A DNA stretch of 64,000 bases from an uncultured Paracoccaceae bacterium. GTDB taxonomy: Bacteria; Pseudomonadota; Alphaproteobacteria; Rhodobacterales; Rhodobacteraceae. The notes under the pieces were generated by a model, which saw only the letters and a list, made by a program, of their open reading frames with translations, was not told where the DNA came from and made no database searches. The DNA lies in the NCBI GenBank assembly GCA_947489705.1, contig CANLEQ010000005.1, positions 1 through 64,000 on the forward strand. Reading direction: 5' to 3'. Below, piece after piece: positions 19,344 through 27,101 of the stretch. The position numbers were made by a program, and so were the translations under genes. Position 1 is the first letter of the stretch, and each line of letters starts with the position of its first letter.

Positions 19344-19952
19344 ATGTTCACAGGCCTCATCACCGATATCGGCGACGTGCTCGAGGTGGACCGTCCGGGC
19401 GATCTGCGTGCGCGGATCGCCACGGCATACGACATCTCGACCGTGCCGCTCGGCGCCTCCATCGCGTGCGACGGGATCTGCCTGACGGTGATCGACACCG
19501 GGACCGCGCCGCGCAACTGGTTCGCGGTCGAGATCAGCGCCGAGACGGTCTCGAAGACCAATGTTGGCCAGAGCGGTTGGTCCCCCGGCACGCGGCTGAA
19601 CCTGGAACGCGCGCTCCGGGTGGGCGACGAGCTCGGGGGACATATCGTCTCGGGCCATGTCGACGGCACCGCCGAAATCGTCGCCCTGCGGCACGAAAAC
19701 GGCAGCACGCGCATCACGATCGACGCGCCCGAGGCCCTGGCGCGCTTCATCGCACCGAAGGGGTCGGTCGCGCTCAACGGCACTTCGTTGACGGTGAACG
19801 ACGTCACGGGAACCCGGTTCGACGTCAATCTGATCCCGCATACCAAATCCGTGACGACCTGGGGCGGGGTGGCCGAAGGCGATCTGCTGAATATCGAGAT
19901 CGACACGATGGCCCGTTACGTCGCCCGCCTGCGCGAGATGGACCCGGACTGA
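19344..19952 (+). CDS. ribE: riboflavin synthase, alpha subunit
   Basis: Dismutates two lumazines into riboflavin and a pyrimidine. The 202-residue protein has the hallmark MFTGLI start, two tandem lumazine-binding barrels (roughly residues 1-90 and 95-190) with the repeated SLAVNG-type motif seen as IACDGICLTV in the first and VALNGTSLTVN in the second. AAGG sits upstream of ATG 19344. The product protein works with RibH, encoded 1.2 kb downstream. Confidence 0.96.
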   Translation: MFTGLITDIGDVLEVDRPGDLRARIATAYDISTVPLGASIACDGICLTVIDTGTAPRNWFAVEISAETVSKTNVGQSGWSPGTRLNLERALRVGDELGGHIVSGHVDGTAEIVALRHENGSTRITIDAPEALARFIAPKGSVALNGTSLTVNDVTGTRFDVNLIPHTKSVTTWGGVAEGDLLNIEIDTMARYVARLREMDPD

Positions 19953-20029
19953 CCGCCGGCGACAGGCCGCTGGTCTTTTCCGCCGCGCGGGTCTATCCCG
20001 CAAACCGCAATGCGAAAGGGCAAGGCGCC

Positions 20030-21136
20030 ATGACGGACCGGTTCGACTACCACGATGCGATCTCCTCGATCGAAGAGGTGATCGAGGATGCGCGCAACGG
20101 GCGCATGTTCATCCTGGTCGATCACGAGGACCGCGAGAACGAGGGCGATCTGGTCATTCCCGCGCAGATGGCGACGCCCGACGCCATCAACTTCATGGCG
20201 ACGCACGGGCGCGGCCTGATCTGCCTGTCGCTCACGGGCCAGCGCTGCGACGCGCTGGGACTGCACCTCATGTCGTCGCAGAACGCCTCGCGGCACGAGA
20301 CGAATTTCACCATCTCGATCGAGGCGCGCGAGGGCGTCAGCACCGGGATCTCGGTGCATGACCGCGCGCGCACGATCGCCGTGGCGATCGACAGCGCGAC
20401 GAGCCGCGCCGACATCGCGACGCCCGGCCATGTCTTTCCGCTGCGCGCGCGCGAGGGCGGCGTGCTGGTTCGCGCGGGCCATACCGAGGCGGGCGTCGAC
20501 ATTTCGCGGCTGGCCGGGCTGAACCCGTCGTCGGTCATCTGCGAGATCATGAACGACGACGGCACGATGGCGCGGCTGCCCGATCTGGTGGCCTTCGCGC
20601 AGCGCCACAACCTCAAGATCGGGACCATCAGCGACCTGATCAAGTATCGGCGCCGCAACGACAATCTGGTCCGGATGCGCGACGAGCAACAGGTGACGAG
20701 CGAGTTCGGCGGCGACTGGACGATGCGCATCTATACCGACGAGACCCAGGGCGCGGAACATATCGTGATGATCAAGGGCGATATCTCCGGCGACGATCCG
20801 GTCATGGTGCGGATGCATGCGATGGACCCGCTTCTCGACGTGGTGGGCCTTGGCGCCGCGGGGCGCGCGGCAGAGTTCGGTCACGCAATGGAGCGTATCG
20901 CCAGGGAAGGGCGCGGCGTCCTGGTCCTGCTGCGCGATCTGGAGATGAAGCTCGCCGCCGAGGACGAGGTGTCGCCGCAGACGTTGCGTCAATACGGGCT
21001 CGGGGCGCAGATCCTGAGCGCGCTCGGGTTGCACAAGCTCGTCCTGCTCACCAATTCCCCCAGACCCAAGGTCGTCGGGCTCGAGGCCTACGGCCTCGAA
21101 ATCATCAATACCTGCAAGATATCGGAGATCGGTTGA
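20030..21136 (+). CDS. ribBA: RibBA with degenerate RibA domain (RibBX-like)
   Basis: A 368-residue two-domain protein. The N-terminal half (1 to about 205) is a complete 3,4-dihydroxy-2-butanone-4-phosphate synthase: VDHEDRENEGDLV and GHVFPLRAREGGVLVRAGHTEA carry the metal and substrate residues. The C-terminal half aligns with GTP cyclohydrolase II but has lost what makes it work: after GDISGDDPVMVRMHAMD none of the three zinc-binding Cys remain, and the GTP-binding QEGRGIG segment is replaced by LRDLEMK. The tail LLTNSPRPKVVG is still recognisable. Active as RibB; the RibA half is expected to be inactive in GTP ring opening. Confidence 0.92.
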   Translation: MTDRFDYHDAISSIEEVIEDARNGRMFILVDHEDRENEGDLVIPAQMATPDAINFMATHGRGLICLSLTGQRCDALGLHLMSSQNASRHETNFTISIEAREGVSTGISVHDRARTIAVAIDSATSRADIATPGHVFPLRAREGGVLVRAGHTEAGVDISRLAGLNPSSVICEIMNDDGTMARLPDLVAFAQRHNLKIGTISDLIKYRRRNDNLVRMRDEQQVTSEFGGDWTMRIYTDETQGAEHIVMIKGDISGDDPVMVRMHAMDPLLDVVGLGAAGRAAEFGHAMERIAREGRGVLVLLRDLEMKLAAEDEVSPQTLRQYGLGAQILSALGLHKLVLLTNSPRPKVVGLEAYGLEIINTCKISEIG

Positions 21137-21651
21137 TGGCCGGACAATCGCATTATACGCCCGAGATGCCGGATTTCGACCGGCCGGTGAAGGTGTTGAT
21201 CGTGGTCGCGCCCTTCTACAAGGACATCGCCGACGATCTGGTGGCCGGCGCGCGGCAGATGCTGGCCCGGGTCGATGCTTCGGTCGAGCTGGTCGAGGTG
21301 CCCGGCGCACTGGAGATCCCGACGGCGATCCGCATCGCCCAGAGGACCGGCGATTTCGACGGCTACGTCGCCCTCGGCTGCGTGATCCGTGGCGAGACCA
21401 CGCATTACGAGACGGTCTGCAACGACAGTTCCCGCGCGCTGACCCTGCTCGGGCTCGACGGGTGCTGCATCGGCAACGGCATTCTCACGGTGGAGAATCA
21501 CGATCAGGCCGCGATCCGCGCGGGCGAGCAGGACAAGGGCGGCGGTGCCGCGGCGGCGGCGCTGCACCTGATCGCACTGTCGCGGAAATGGCGCGGGACG
21601 GGCAAGGGCATCGGGTTCAAGCCCCATGGCGAGGACATGCGGCAGTCATGA
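21136..21651 (+). CDS. ribH: 6,7-dimethyl-8-ribityllumazine synthase
   Basis: Condenses the RibB product with ribityl-aminouracil. The 171-residue protein carries GALEIP (about 58-63), GCVIRGETTHYE and the NGILTVEN segment that shape the active site at the pentamer interface. ATG 21136 overlaps the ribBA stop (TGATG) with GGAG upstream; a TTG at 21133 is possible but less likely. The stop overlaps nusB as ATGA. The final gene of riboflavin synthesis in this operon. Confidence 0.96.
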   Translation: MAGQSHYTPEMPDFDRPVKVLIVVAPFYKDIADDLVAGARQMLARVDASVELVEVPGALEIPTAIRIAQRTGDFDGYVALGCVIRGETTHYETVCNDSSRALTLLGLDGCCIGNGILTVENHDQAAIRAGEQDKGGGAAAAALHLIALSRKWRGTGKGIGFKPHGEDMRQS

Positions 21652-22109
21652 CGAACGACAAGCGAAAGATGAAATCGGCCGCACGGCTCTATGCGGTGCA
21701 GGCGCTCTTCCAGATGGAGCATTCGAGCCTGTCGATCGACCGGGTCCGCGTCGAATTCGAGGATCACCGCTTCGGCGCGATCTACGACGAGGGCGAGATG
21801 ATCGAAGGCGACATCACCCTTTTCCGCGAGATCCTCGATCGCGCGGTCGACGAGCAGGCGCGGATTGACCAGCTGACGCATCGCGCGCTGGTCGCGAAAT
21901 GGCCGATCGACCGGATCGATCCGACCCTGCGCGCCACGTTCCGTGCGGCGGGGGCGGAGTTGACGGCCGCGAAGGCGCCGCCGAAGGTGGTGATCGTCGA
22001 ATATGTCGACGTGGCCAAGGCGTTCTTTCCCGATGGACGCGAGCCGAAATTCGTCAATGCCGTGCTTGATCACATGGCGCGCGAGGCGCGCCCCGAAGCG
22101 TTCGCGTGA
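21648..22109 (+). CDS. nusB: transcription antitermination factor NusB
   Basis: RNA-binding antiterminator acting on rRNA operons with NusE. 153 residues, the usual size, all-helical. Visible: AARLYAVQALFQME near the N terminus, LVAKWPIDRIDPTLRAT and KFVNAVLDHMA near the C terminus. The ATGA overlap with ribH couples translation. A small membrane-protein gene overlaps its stop by GTGA. Confidence 0.95.
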   Translation: MTNDKRKMKSAARLYAVQALFQMEHSSLSIDRVRVEFEDHRFGAIYDEGEMIEGDITLFREILDRAVDEQARIDQLTHRALVAKWPIDRIDPTLRATFRAAGAELTAAKAPPKVVIVEYVDVAKAFFPDGREPKFVNAVLDHMAREARPEAFA

Positions 22110-22327
22110 AGGCCGCGCGCGATCCGCTCGTCACGTTCAACGAGCGCGTGAAGCTGCTGTCGAGCACGATCAACGCGCTGGGATTGGGGATGGTCGGCTT
22201 CGCCGTCCTGCGGCCTCTTACCGACTCGATCGAGAATGTGAGCCGCGAAACGGGGTATTGGGCCGTGATGGGACTGGTCGTGCACCTCCTTTCACACTAT
22301 ATTCTCAGATATCTGAGAAAGGTGTGA
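22106..22327 (+). CDS. small two-helix membrane protein, unknown
   Basis: A 73-residue protein that starts at GTG 22106, overlapping the nusB stop (GTGA). It has one hydrophobic segment near residues 24-42 and a second near 50-68, joined by an SIENVSRETG loop, and a basic C-terminal tail LRYLRKV. No family is recognised. Short range from nusB and tight overlap suggest co-expression. Confidence 0.65.
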   Translation: MKAARDPLVTFNERVKLLSSTINALGLGMVGFAVLRPLTDSIENVSRETGYWAVMGLVVHLLSHYILRYLRKV

Positions 22328-22331
22328 GACC

Positions 22332-22466
22332 ATGACCTTCTTCGAACTCATCGTGCCGATCATCGCGCTGACCTTCGCGGGTGGCGGAATCCTCTATATT
22401 CGCTACGAGGATCGCAAGCTCGACCGCAAGCTCAAGGCGCATCATGCGGAGCCCCGCATCCGCTGA
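22332..22466 (+). CDS. tiny membrane protein, 44 residues
   Basis: An ATG at 22332, four bases after the previous stop, opens a 44-codon frame: one hydrophobic helix (about residues 4-21), then a basic tail (RYEDRKLDRKLKAHH). A GTGTGAGACC stretch precedes it, with only a weak Shine-Dalgarno. It abuts the convergent gene stop at 22467. The single helix plus charged tail suits a small membrane regulatory subunit, but no partner can be named. Confidence 0.5.
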   Translation: MTFFELIVPIIALTFAGGGILYIRYEDRKLDRKLKAHHAEPRIR

Positions 22467-23234
22467 TCAGCTGGGCTGTTCGCCCGGTGCGGCAAGGCCG
22501 TATTCCTGCAATTCCTCCGGCAGCAGGATATAGATCTCGTTTGGCGGCGTCACGAGAGCGTGCTGCATGACGCGTGGGTCGACGCCCATCTCCACCAGAT
22601 ATGCCATGACTTCGCCCTGACCGCGCTGGATGTCCTCGACGGCGAGGAATGCCGGCTGAACACTGTTCTGCCCGAAATAATGCTGATGAACCCCCACCGA
22701 GGCTCTCTCGTCGACAATGCGCCGCACCCCGCCCGCCAGCATGTAGGGACAGGCCGAGAGACATACGTCGCCCGCGGCGAGAACGGTCGAGATCCCCTCG
22801 CGGCGAAAGAAATACCCAAGTTCCAGCGCGTCCGCCACCGATCCCCCGGGCGAGTGGAGATAGACGTTTTCGACCGCATCGCCGTCCTCCCGTTCCTGCA
22901 TCGCCTCGGCGATCCGCGCGCCGTCGCCCGCGGCGATCCGGCCGACGAGACGCAGCGCAGGCTCTCCCTCGATCGTCACATCGGTGAGCGTCAGGCGTCG
23001 CGGCATGTCGCCCGTCGGCGGAAAGGGCGCACCCGGCGCCTCGCGCGGCAGGTCCGACGGGCGGTAGCGGCGGGTCTGATCGCCGGGCGCCACCGGCTGA
23101 TCGAGACGCGGGGCATTCGGTGCGATCCGCAACCCCTGAAGGCTGGGCCCGATATCGCCCGCGACCAGCAGGATGCCGATCCCGATCTGGATCCCCAATA
23201 TGGCCTTCAGGACCGCGCCCGCATTGGCCCTCAT
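22467..23234 (-). CDS. ClpP/SppA-fold periplasmic protein (COG3904-like)
   Basis: A 255-residue protein with an N-terminal signal anchor (about residues 7-25), a Pro-rich linker and a crotonase/ClpP-type domain. The signature HSPGGSVADAL (residues 127-137) and VCLSACPYMLAGG (157-169) are those of the COG3904 group, in which S160 stands where the nucleophile of SppA/ClpP is found. Protease activity is therefore possible but unproven. ATG 23234 overlaps the stop of the upstream membrane protein by ATGA. The pair forms one unit. Confidence 0.75.
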   Translation of the reverse strand: MRANAGAVLKAILGIQIGIGILLVAGDIGPSLQGLRIAPNAPRLDQPVAPGDQTRRYRPSDLPREAPGAPFPPTGDMPRRLTLTDVTIEGEPALRLVGRIAAGDGARIAEAMQEREDGDAVENVYLHSPGGSVADALELGYFFRREGISTVLAAGDVCLSACPYMLAGGVRRIVDERASVGVHQHYFGQNSVQPAFLAVEDIQRGQGEVMAYLVEMGVDPRVMQHALVTPPNEIYILLPEELQEYGLAAPGEQPS

Positions 23235-24481
23235 TCCGCCGTGCTCCGGAGCGGCGTGGGCCGCGATGCGGGCGACGGGGGCGGAAGATCCGCCTCGACA
23301 TCCCTCAGCGCCGCAACGGCGGCGCGCAGCTCGCCCAGCGTGAGGGTGTCCTCGACCGGCATGCGTCTGCGGCTGTCGAAGATCGCGCCCTGCGTCACCA
23401 CGAGGATCAGGACTAGGACGGCCGGCAGAAGGTCGATCGCGATCGCGCCGGCCCAGCTTGGCACGAAATTGCCGGCATAGCGGATGACGGCATCGGCCGC
23501 CGAGATGGGAGTATAGGACACCTCTTCGGGGGGCGTCATGGTTTCCACGGCCTGCGCGGCCTCGCCCAGGGTTGTCGCGCGCTGACCGAGGACCTCGAGC
23601 ACCGAATCAATGGTCGCCTGCTGTCCCGCCGCCGTTTCGGCGTCGGTGTTGAGCCGCGGCAGGACGACCGATGCCGAAAGATCCTGCGCCGCGCGGGCGA
23701 CGAGGGGAGCGACGGACAATTGCCGCAACCGCGTGATGAGCCCCGCGAGGCGAACGGCTTCCTCGCTGAACTCGACGCTGCGGCTCTCGACGGGGCCCGG
23801 CTCGACGGTCAGGGCGCGCATCCGCGACAGGATGGCATTGCCGTCGGCGAAGGCGCTCTGGATCACCGGGTCCTGCGCCACGATCTGCGCCTCCAGCGCC
23901 TCGAGTTCCTGCGCCTTCTGCCGCAACACGCGGAAGACCGCGCCCCGTCCGGCGATGCCCGAAAGATTGCCGGTCGCCTCCTGCTCGCTGAGGTCCTGGA
24001 ACGATTGCCGCACGCGGGCGACGTCGCGCTCCAGCCCCTGCGCGGCAAGGGCGATGGTATTGGCCCGCTCGAGCGATCCCTGATAATCCTGAACGGTATG
24101 GGCGAGATGCTGCTCCACGGCGGCCGATCCGGCGAGGGCCGCGGCGTTCAGCCAGGACGACATCGCCACGATCGCGACCGATCCGAGCGCCATTGCCCCC
24201 AGAAGGCCCAGCCGCGCGCGTGCCGTGCGCATCGCCGGCAAAAGCCGCATGAGATAGGTCCAGAACACGAAGATTCCGACGCTGACCGCGATGGAATAGG
24301 CCAGCGCGGCAAAGACCGACAGCGCCCCGTCGGTATCGAGAAGCGACCGCACGCCGAGATAGGTATAGATCCCGGACGCCGCGGACAGGACGCCCAGAGC
24401 CGTTCCCGACAGCGTGTCGAGAGCGGTCAGATGCCCTTCGAGCTCGCGCACGTAACGGGTGTTTGATGGGGTTTCGGACAT
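23231..24481 (-). CDS. multi-span membrane protein with coiled-coil loop
   Basis: A protein of 416 residues. Three hydrophobic segments fall in the N-terminal 120 residues (about 23-45, 56-80 and 92-114), followed by a 200-residue soluble region with heptad-like helices, then a fourth hydrophobic segment near residue 345 and a Pro-rich tail. The family is not recognised. ATG 24481 is chosen because GGAGAAGGG precedes it; ATG 24487 is equally possible. It is driven by the promoter at 24509-24537 and is coupled to the COG3904-like gene. Confidence 0.75.
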   Translation of the reverse strand: MSETPSNTRYVRELEGHLTALDTLSGTALGVLSAASGIYTYLGVRSLLDTDGALSVFAALAYSIAVSVGIFVFWTYLMRLLPAMRTARARLGLLGAMALGSVAIVAMSSWLNAAALAGSAAVEQHLAHTVQDYQGSLERANTIALAAQGLERDVARVRQSFQDLSEQEATGNLSGIAGRGAVFRVLRQKAQELEALEAQIVAQDPVIQSAFADGNAILSRMRALTVEPGPVESRSVEFSEEAVRLAGLITRLRQLSVAPLVARAAQDLSASVVLPRLNTDAETAAGQQATIDSVLEVLGQRATTLGEAAQAVETMTPPEEVSYTPISAADAVIRYAGNFVPSWAGAIAIDLLPAVLVLILVVTQGAIFDSRRRMPVEDTLTLGELRAAVAALRDVEADLPPPSPASRPTPLRSTAE

Positions 24482-24508
24482 TGGCATCCCTTCTCCGGAC
24501 CAGCCCGC

Positions 24509-24537
24509 ATTATGGGCGAGGGGAAGGACTTTGCCAA
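24509..24537 (-). promoter_or_regulatory. promoter of the coiled-coil membrane protein gene
   Basis: On the minus strand TTGGCA (24537-24532) is followed after exactly 17 nt by CATAAT (24514-24509). Five of six bases match consensus in each hexamer. It ends about 30 nt before the gene start. The -35 hexamer overlaps the closing stem of the structured RNA element next to it. Confidence 0.6.
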
Positions 24538-24725
24538 ATCACCGGAAGGTCAGGGATAATCGGCGGGACCACCGCAACCGTAAGGGTGCGTAATTCCCGA
24601 GGACCTGTTGATACAGGTGGGCGCCGGGTAGTCGAACCACGGTCCGGCCAGAGCCAGCTCCCTCGGAATTGAGTAAGGCCACCGGAATTTGACCCCGGCA
24701 CGAGAAGGGCAGTACCCGCCTGCCC
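24533..24725 (-). ncRNA. structured RNA candidate, 6S-RNA-like
   Basis: The gene-free stretch 24482-24826 holds an unusually foldable block. On the minus strand GUCAAAU..CCGG near 24693-24682 can pair with CCGG..AUUUGGC near 24545-24533 as a long closing stem. Inside are AUUCCGAGG against CCUCGGGAAU, a perfect ACCUGU-AUCA-ACAGGU hairpin, and a CGCACC..GGUUGCG hairpin. Unpaired stretches flank the middle, which recalls a 6S RNA bubble. A hairpin (GGGCAG..CUGCCC) lies at the 5' end. A promoter-like TTGTCG-N17-TATCTT (24757-24729) would start a minus transcript near 24722. It does not carry tmRNA, RNase P or SRP signatures. The strand is uncertain, and the 6S identification rests on shape only. 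Confidence 0.45.
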
Positions 24726-24826
24726 AGAAAGATAAGCCGCCCGGAGACCTGCGACAAGGGGCGGTGGAAGGCATTTCGCACACGGCCGGACTTGATTTCC
24801 GTTGCCTGTTTGTTCACATCGTCATC

Positions 24827-25273
24827 ATGGAAGCAATCGCCCCGAAACCCGGTCAGATCCTCGCCCGCGGCGTCTGCCGACATCTGGCGAGCCACGGTTT
24901 CGCTTGCGTCGAAGAGCTCGTTCCGGCCACCGGCCTACGCGTCGACGTGATGGGGCTGGGTCCGCGCGACGAGATCTGGGTGGTCGAATGCAAGTCGAGC
25001 CGCGCGGATTTCATGGCGGACGCCAAGTGGCGGGGCTATCTGGAGTGGTGCGACCGGTTCTTCTGGGCGGTGGACGGGGATTTTCCGACGGAATTGCTGC
25101 CGGGGGATACCGGCCTTCTGATCGCGGACGGCTATGACGCCGAGATCATCGCGATGGGCCCCGAGACGAAGCTGGCAGCGGCCCGGCGCAAGGTGATGAT
25201 CCGCAAGTTCGCCTTCCATGCCGCGCGACGGCTGCATGCGCTGCGCGATCCCGGCCTGCCTCTGGCGTTCTAG
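24827..25273 (+). CDS. mmcB: MmcB family DNA repair protein
   Basis: A 148-residue protein of the alphaproteobacterial MmcB group, a DNA-repair protein linked to mismatch/UV responses that has a restriction-endonuclease-like core. Signatures: HLASHGFACVEEL, VDVMGLGP, WVVECKSSRADFMAD (an E-x-K catalytic-type motif) and KWRGYLEWCDRFFWAV. ATG 24827 is the family start. No strong ribosome binding site precedes it. It converges on the small gene at 25270, with a 4-bp overlap of stops. Confidence 0.85.
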   Translation: MEAIAPKPGQILARGVCRHLASHGFACVEELVPATGLRVDVMGLGPRDEIWVVECKSSRADFMADAKWRGYLEWCDRFFWAVDGDFPTELLPGDTGLLIADGYDAEIIAMGPETKLAAARRKVMIRKFAFHAARRLHALRDPGLPLAF

Positions 25274-25470
25274 CGCTTCTTGCCGGCCATCTGGCGCGCG
25301 CGCGCGGCCGCGGCGCGGATTTCCTCGGCGATTTCCTCCGCCTCTTCCGGATCGAAATCCATCGGTACTTCGACGCCGCCATCCGCTTCGATATAAAGAC
25401 GGACCATGCCCGCATCGGTCGGCCCGATCTGAAGATTCGCGCTCGTGTCGTTTGGATCGTTAATGCCCAT
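25270..25470 (-). CDS. small conserved protein (DUF6324-like)
   Basis: A 66-residue protein, acidic in the middle and helical at the C terminus (EEAEEIAEEIRAAAARARQM). Its opening, MGINDPND followed by SANLQIGPTDAGMVRLYI, resembles small Rhodobacteraceae proteins annotated as DUF6324; that assignment is from memory and unverified. GGAGG is well placed before ATG 25470. No known function. It ends within mmcB's stop. Confidence 0.7.
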   Translation of the reverse strand: MGINDPNDTSANLQIGPTDAGMVRLYIEADGGVEVPMDFDPEEAEEIAEEIRAAAARARQMAGKKR

Positions 25471-25591
25471 CCCGGCCTCCGATTTCCTCGTCCCTGCGCG
25501 GTAGCGGCTCGGGACCGGCGGCGCAAGTGGCAGAGACGGGGCAGCGCCCCCTTGCAATCGCCTGACGGTTTGGATATGCGATCCACCGAGT

Positions 25592-25668
25592 GCCGCCTTA
25601 GCTCAGTTGGTTAGAGCGCCTGATTGTGGATCAGGAGGTCCCCCGTTCAAGCCGGGGAGGTGGTACCA
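25592..25668 (+). tRNA. tRNA-His (GUG), no encoded G-1, A73
   Basis: A 77-nt tRNA with encoded CCA. Anticodon loop TGATTGTGGATCA gives GTG (His). The acceptor stem pairs GCCGCCT with AGGTGGT, leaving A73 as discriminator. The base before G1 (25591) is T, so the G-1 normally required by HisRS is not in the gene. This matches the alphaproteobacterial exception, in which tRNA-His carries A73 and no G-1. Confidence 0.95.
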
Positions 25669-25980
25669 TTACTCCCCCCGAGGCCGATCCGTGACGATCT
25701 CGATACGCTGCCGCAGCGTGTCGCCCGCGGCGTCGTAGATCAGGATCTCGTCCTCCTCCGTCACGACGGCGAACCAGGTCGGCCCGCGCGTAAATGCCGT
25801 GGCCGTCACGCCCTCGGGCAGGGCAATCCGGTCGGGCAGGGGCGCCGCGACCCGCGGAAACCGCGTCGCAAAGAGCGTGACGAGGATCACCAGACCCGCC
25901 AACATGGTTGCGGTGAGACCGATCACCAGCCATTTGAGGACCGTCAGCGCCCCGTCCCGGGGTGGAGGAACATCATTCAT
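25669..25980 (-). CDS. small membrane-anchored protein (DUF6476-like)
   Basis: A 103-residue protein with one N-terminal membrane helix (about residues 15-42) and a small soluble domain (GVTATAFTRGPTWFAVVTEE) that looks beta-rich. It resembles the family-restricted DUF6476, from memory only. Its ATG (25980-25978) overlaps that of the divergent rluD gene at 25979-25981, so both starts lie in CATG. An AAGG within the rluD coding sequence serves as its ribosome binding site. Its stop directly abuts the CCA end of tRNA-His (25668), in convergent orientation. Confidence 0.7.
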   Translation of the reverse strand: MNDVPPPRDGALTVLKWLVIGLTATMLAGLVILVTLFATRFPRVAAPLPDRIALPEGVTATAFTRGPTWFAVVTEEDEILIYDAAGDTLRQRIEIVTDRPRGE

Positions 25981-26989
25981 GCCGTCGAGCCTTCTGAGCG
26001 TGATCCTGGGCGACGACCCGCCGCCGCGTCTTGATAAGGCGCTGGCCCGCGATGTTCCAGACGACGCCCATCTGAGCCGGTCGCGGATCGCGCGGCTGAT
26101 CGGCGAAGGGCGCGTCTCGTCGGGCGGAATCGTTCTCGACAATCCCAAGGCGCGGGTCGCGGCGGGGGATGTCATCCTCATCGCGGTGCCCGACGAGGCG
26201 CCGAGCCATCTGGAGCCCGAGGCGATGGATCTGCGCATCGTCTTCGAGGACGATGATCTCGCCGTGGTCGACAAGCCCGCGGGCCTCGTGGTCCATCCCG
26301 CGCCGGGAACGCCTTCGGGCACGCTGGTCAACGGGCTGATGCACCATTTCGGGGACAGCCTTTCGGGGGTGGGCGGCATGCGGCGACCGGGCATCGTCCA
26401 CCGGATCGACAAGGATACCAGCGGGTTGCTCGTCGTGGCCAAGACGGATCGGGCGCATCACGGCCTGGCCGGACAATTCGCCGACCATACCTCCGAACGC
26501 CGGTATCTCGCGGTCTGTCACGGGATACCGGATGCGGCGGATCCTCGCCTGATGGGCACGCCCGGCATCAGCGCCGAACCCGGCGGCATCCTTCGCATCG
26601 CCACCGGTCTCGCGCGCCACAAGACCGATCGACAGCGACAGGCCGTGATCTTCCACGGTGGCCGTCACGCGGTCACGCGCGTCGCGGTGGAACGCCCGCT
26701 GGGGCCCTCGGCCGCCTTGATCTCCTGCCGTCTCGAAACGGGACGGACCCATCAGATCCGGGTGCATATGCGCCATGCGGGGCACGCGCTCATCGGCGAT
26801 CCGGTCTATGGCGGGCAGCGCAAGATCTCGCCCCATGTCGCCGGCGCGGCCGAGGCGCGATCGTTTCCGCGTCAGGCACTGCATGCCGAGACGCTCGGCT
26901 TCGTCCACCCGGCGAGCGGCGAAAAACTGCGATTTGTCAGCGCTTTGCCGGATGACCTCGAGGCATTGGTTTCGGCGTTGAGCGGCTGA
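25979..26989 (+). CDS. 23S rRNA pseudouridine synthase RluD/RluA family
   Basis: A 336-residue enzyme that isomerises uridine to pseudouridine in large-subunit rRNA. It has an S4-like N terminus (about residues 14-75, PRLDKALARDV..SRSRIARLIGEGRV) and the RluA catalytic motif HRIDKDTSGL (141-150, catalytic Asp144). The C-terminal LETGRTHQIRVHM motif is also intact. It begins at ATG 25979, with GGAGG upstream inside the divergent small gene. RluD and RluC cannot be told apart with certainty; RluD is favoured by the S4 domain and length. Confidence 0.93.
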   Translation: MPSSLLSVILGDDPPPRLDKALARDVPDDAHLSRSRIARLIGEGRVSSGGIVLDNPKARVAAGDVILIAVPDEAPSHLEPEAMDLRIVFEDDDLAVVDKPAGLVVHPAPGTPSGTLVNGLMHHFGDSLSGVGGMRRPGIVHRIDKDTSGLLVVAKTDRAHHGLAGQFADHTSERRYLAVCHGIPDAADPRLMGTPGISAEPGGILRIATGLARHKTDRQRQAVIFHGGRHAVTRVAVERPLGPSAALISCRLETGRTHQIRVHMRHAGHALIGDPVYGGQRKISPHVAGAAEARSFPRQALHAETLGFVHPASGEKLRFVSALPDDLEALVSALSG

Positions 26990-27101
26990 AACCATTCGCA
27001 CGATCCAGTGAATTTGGCCGTTGCGTAACGATGTCGCTGGACCCTTGTGCGTCAACGTTTTCTTAAACTCGGTAAGCGAAACGGAAATGATGGCCCGTCT
27101 C

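Noticed and set aside
24533-24725. tmRNA, RNase P RNA or SRP RNA at this locus
   Set aside because: No tag-peptide frame or tRNA-like end for tmRNA, no conserved GAGGAAAGTCC for RNase P, and no GGAAGGAAGCAG loop for SRP.
24539-24895. 118-residue minus-strand frame over the structured RNA block
   Set aside because: Composition is Arg-rich and low in conserved motifs, it overlaps the start of mmcB, and the region folds better as RNA than it reads as a protein.
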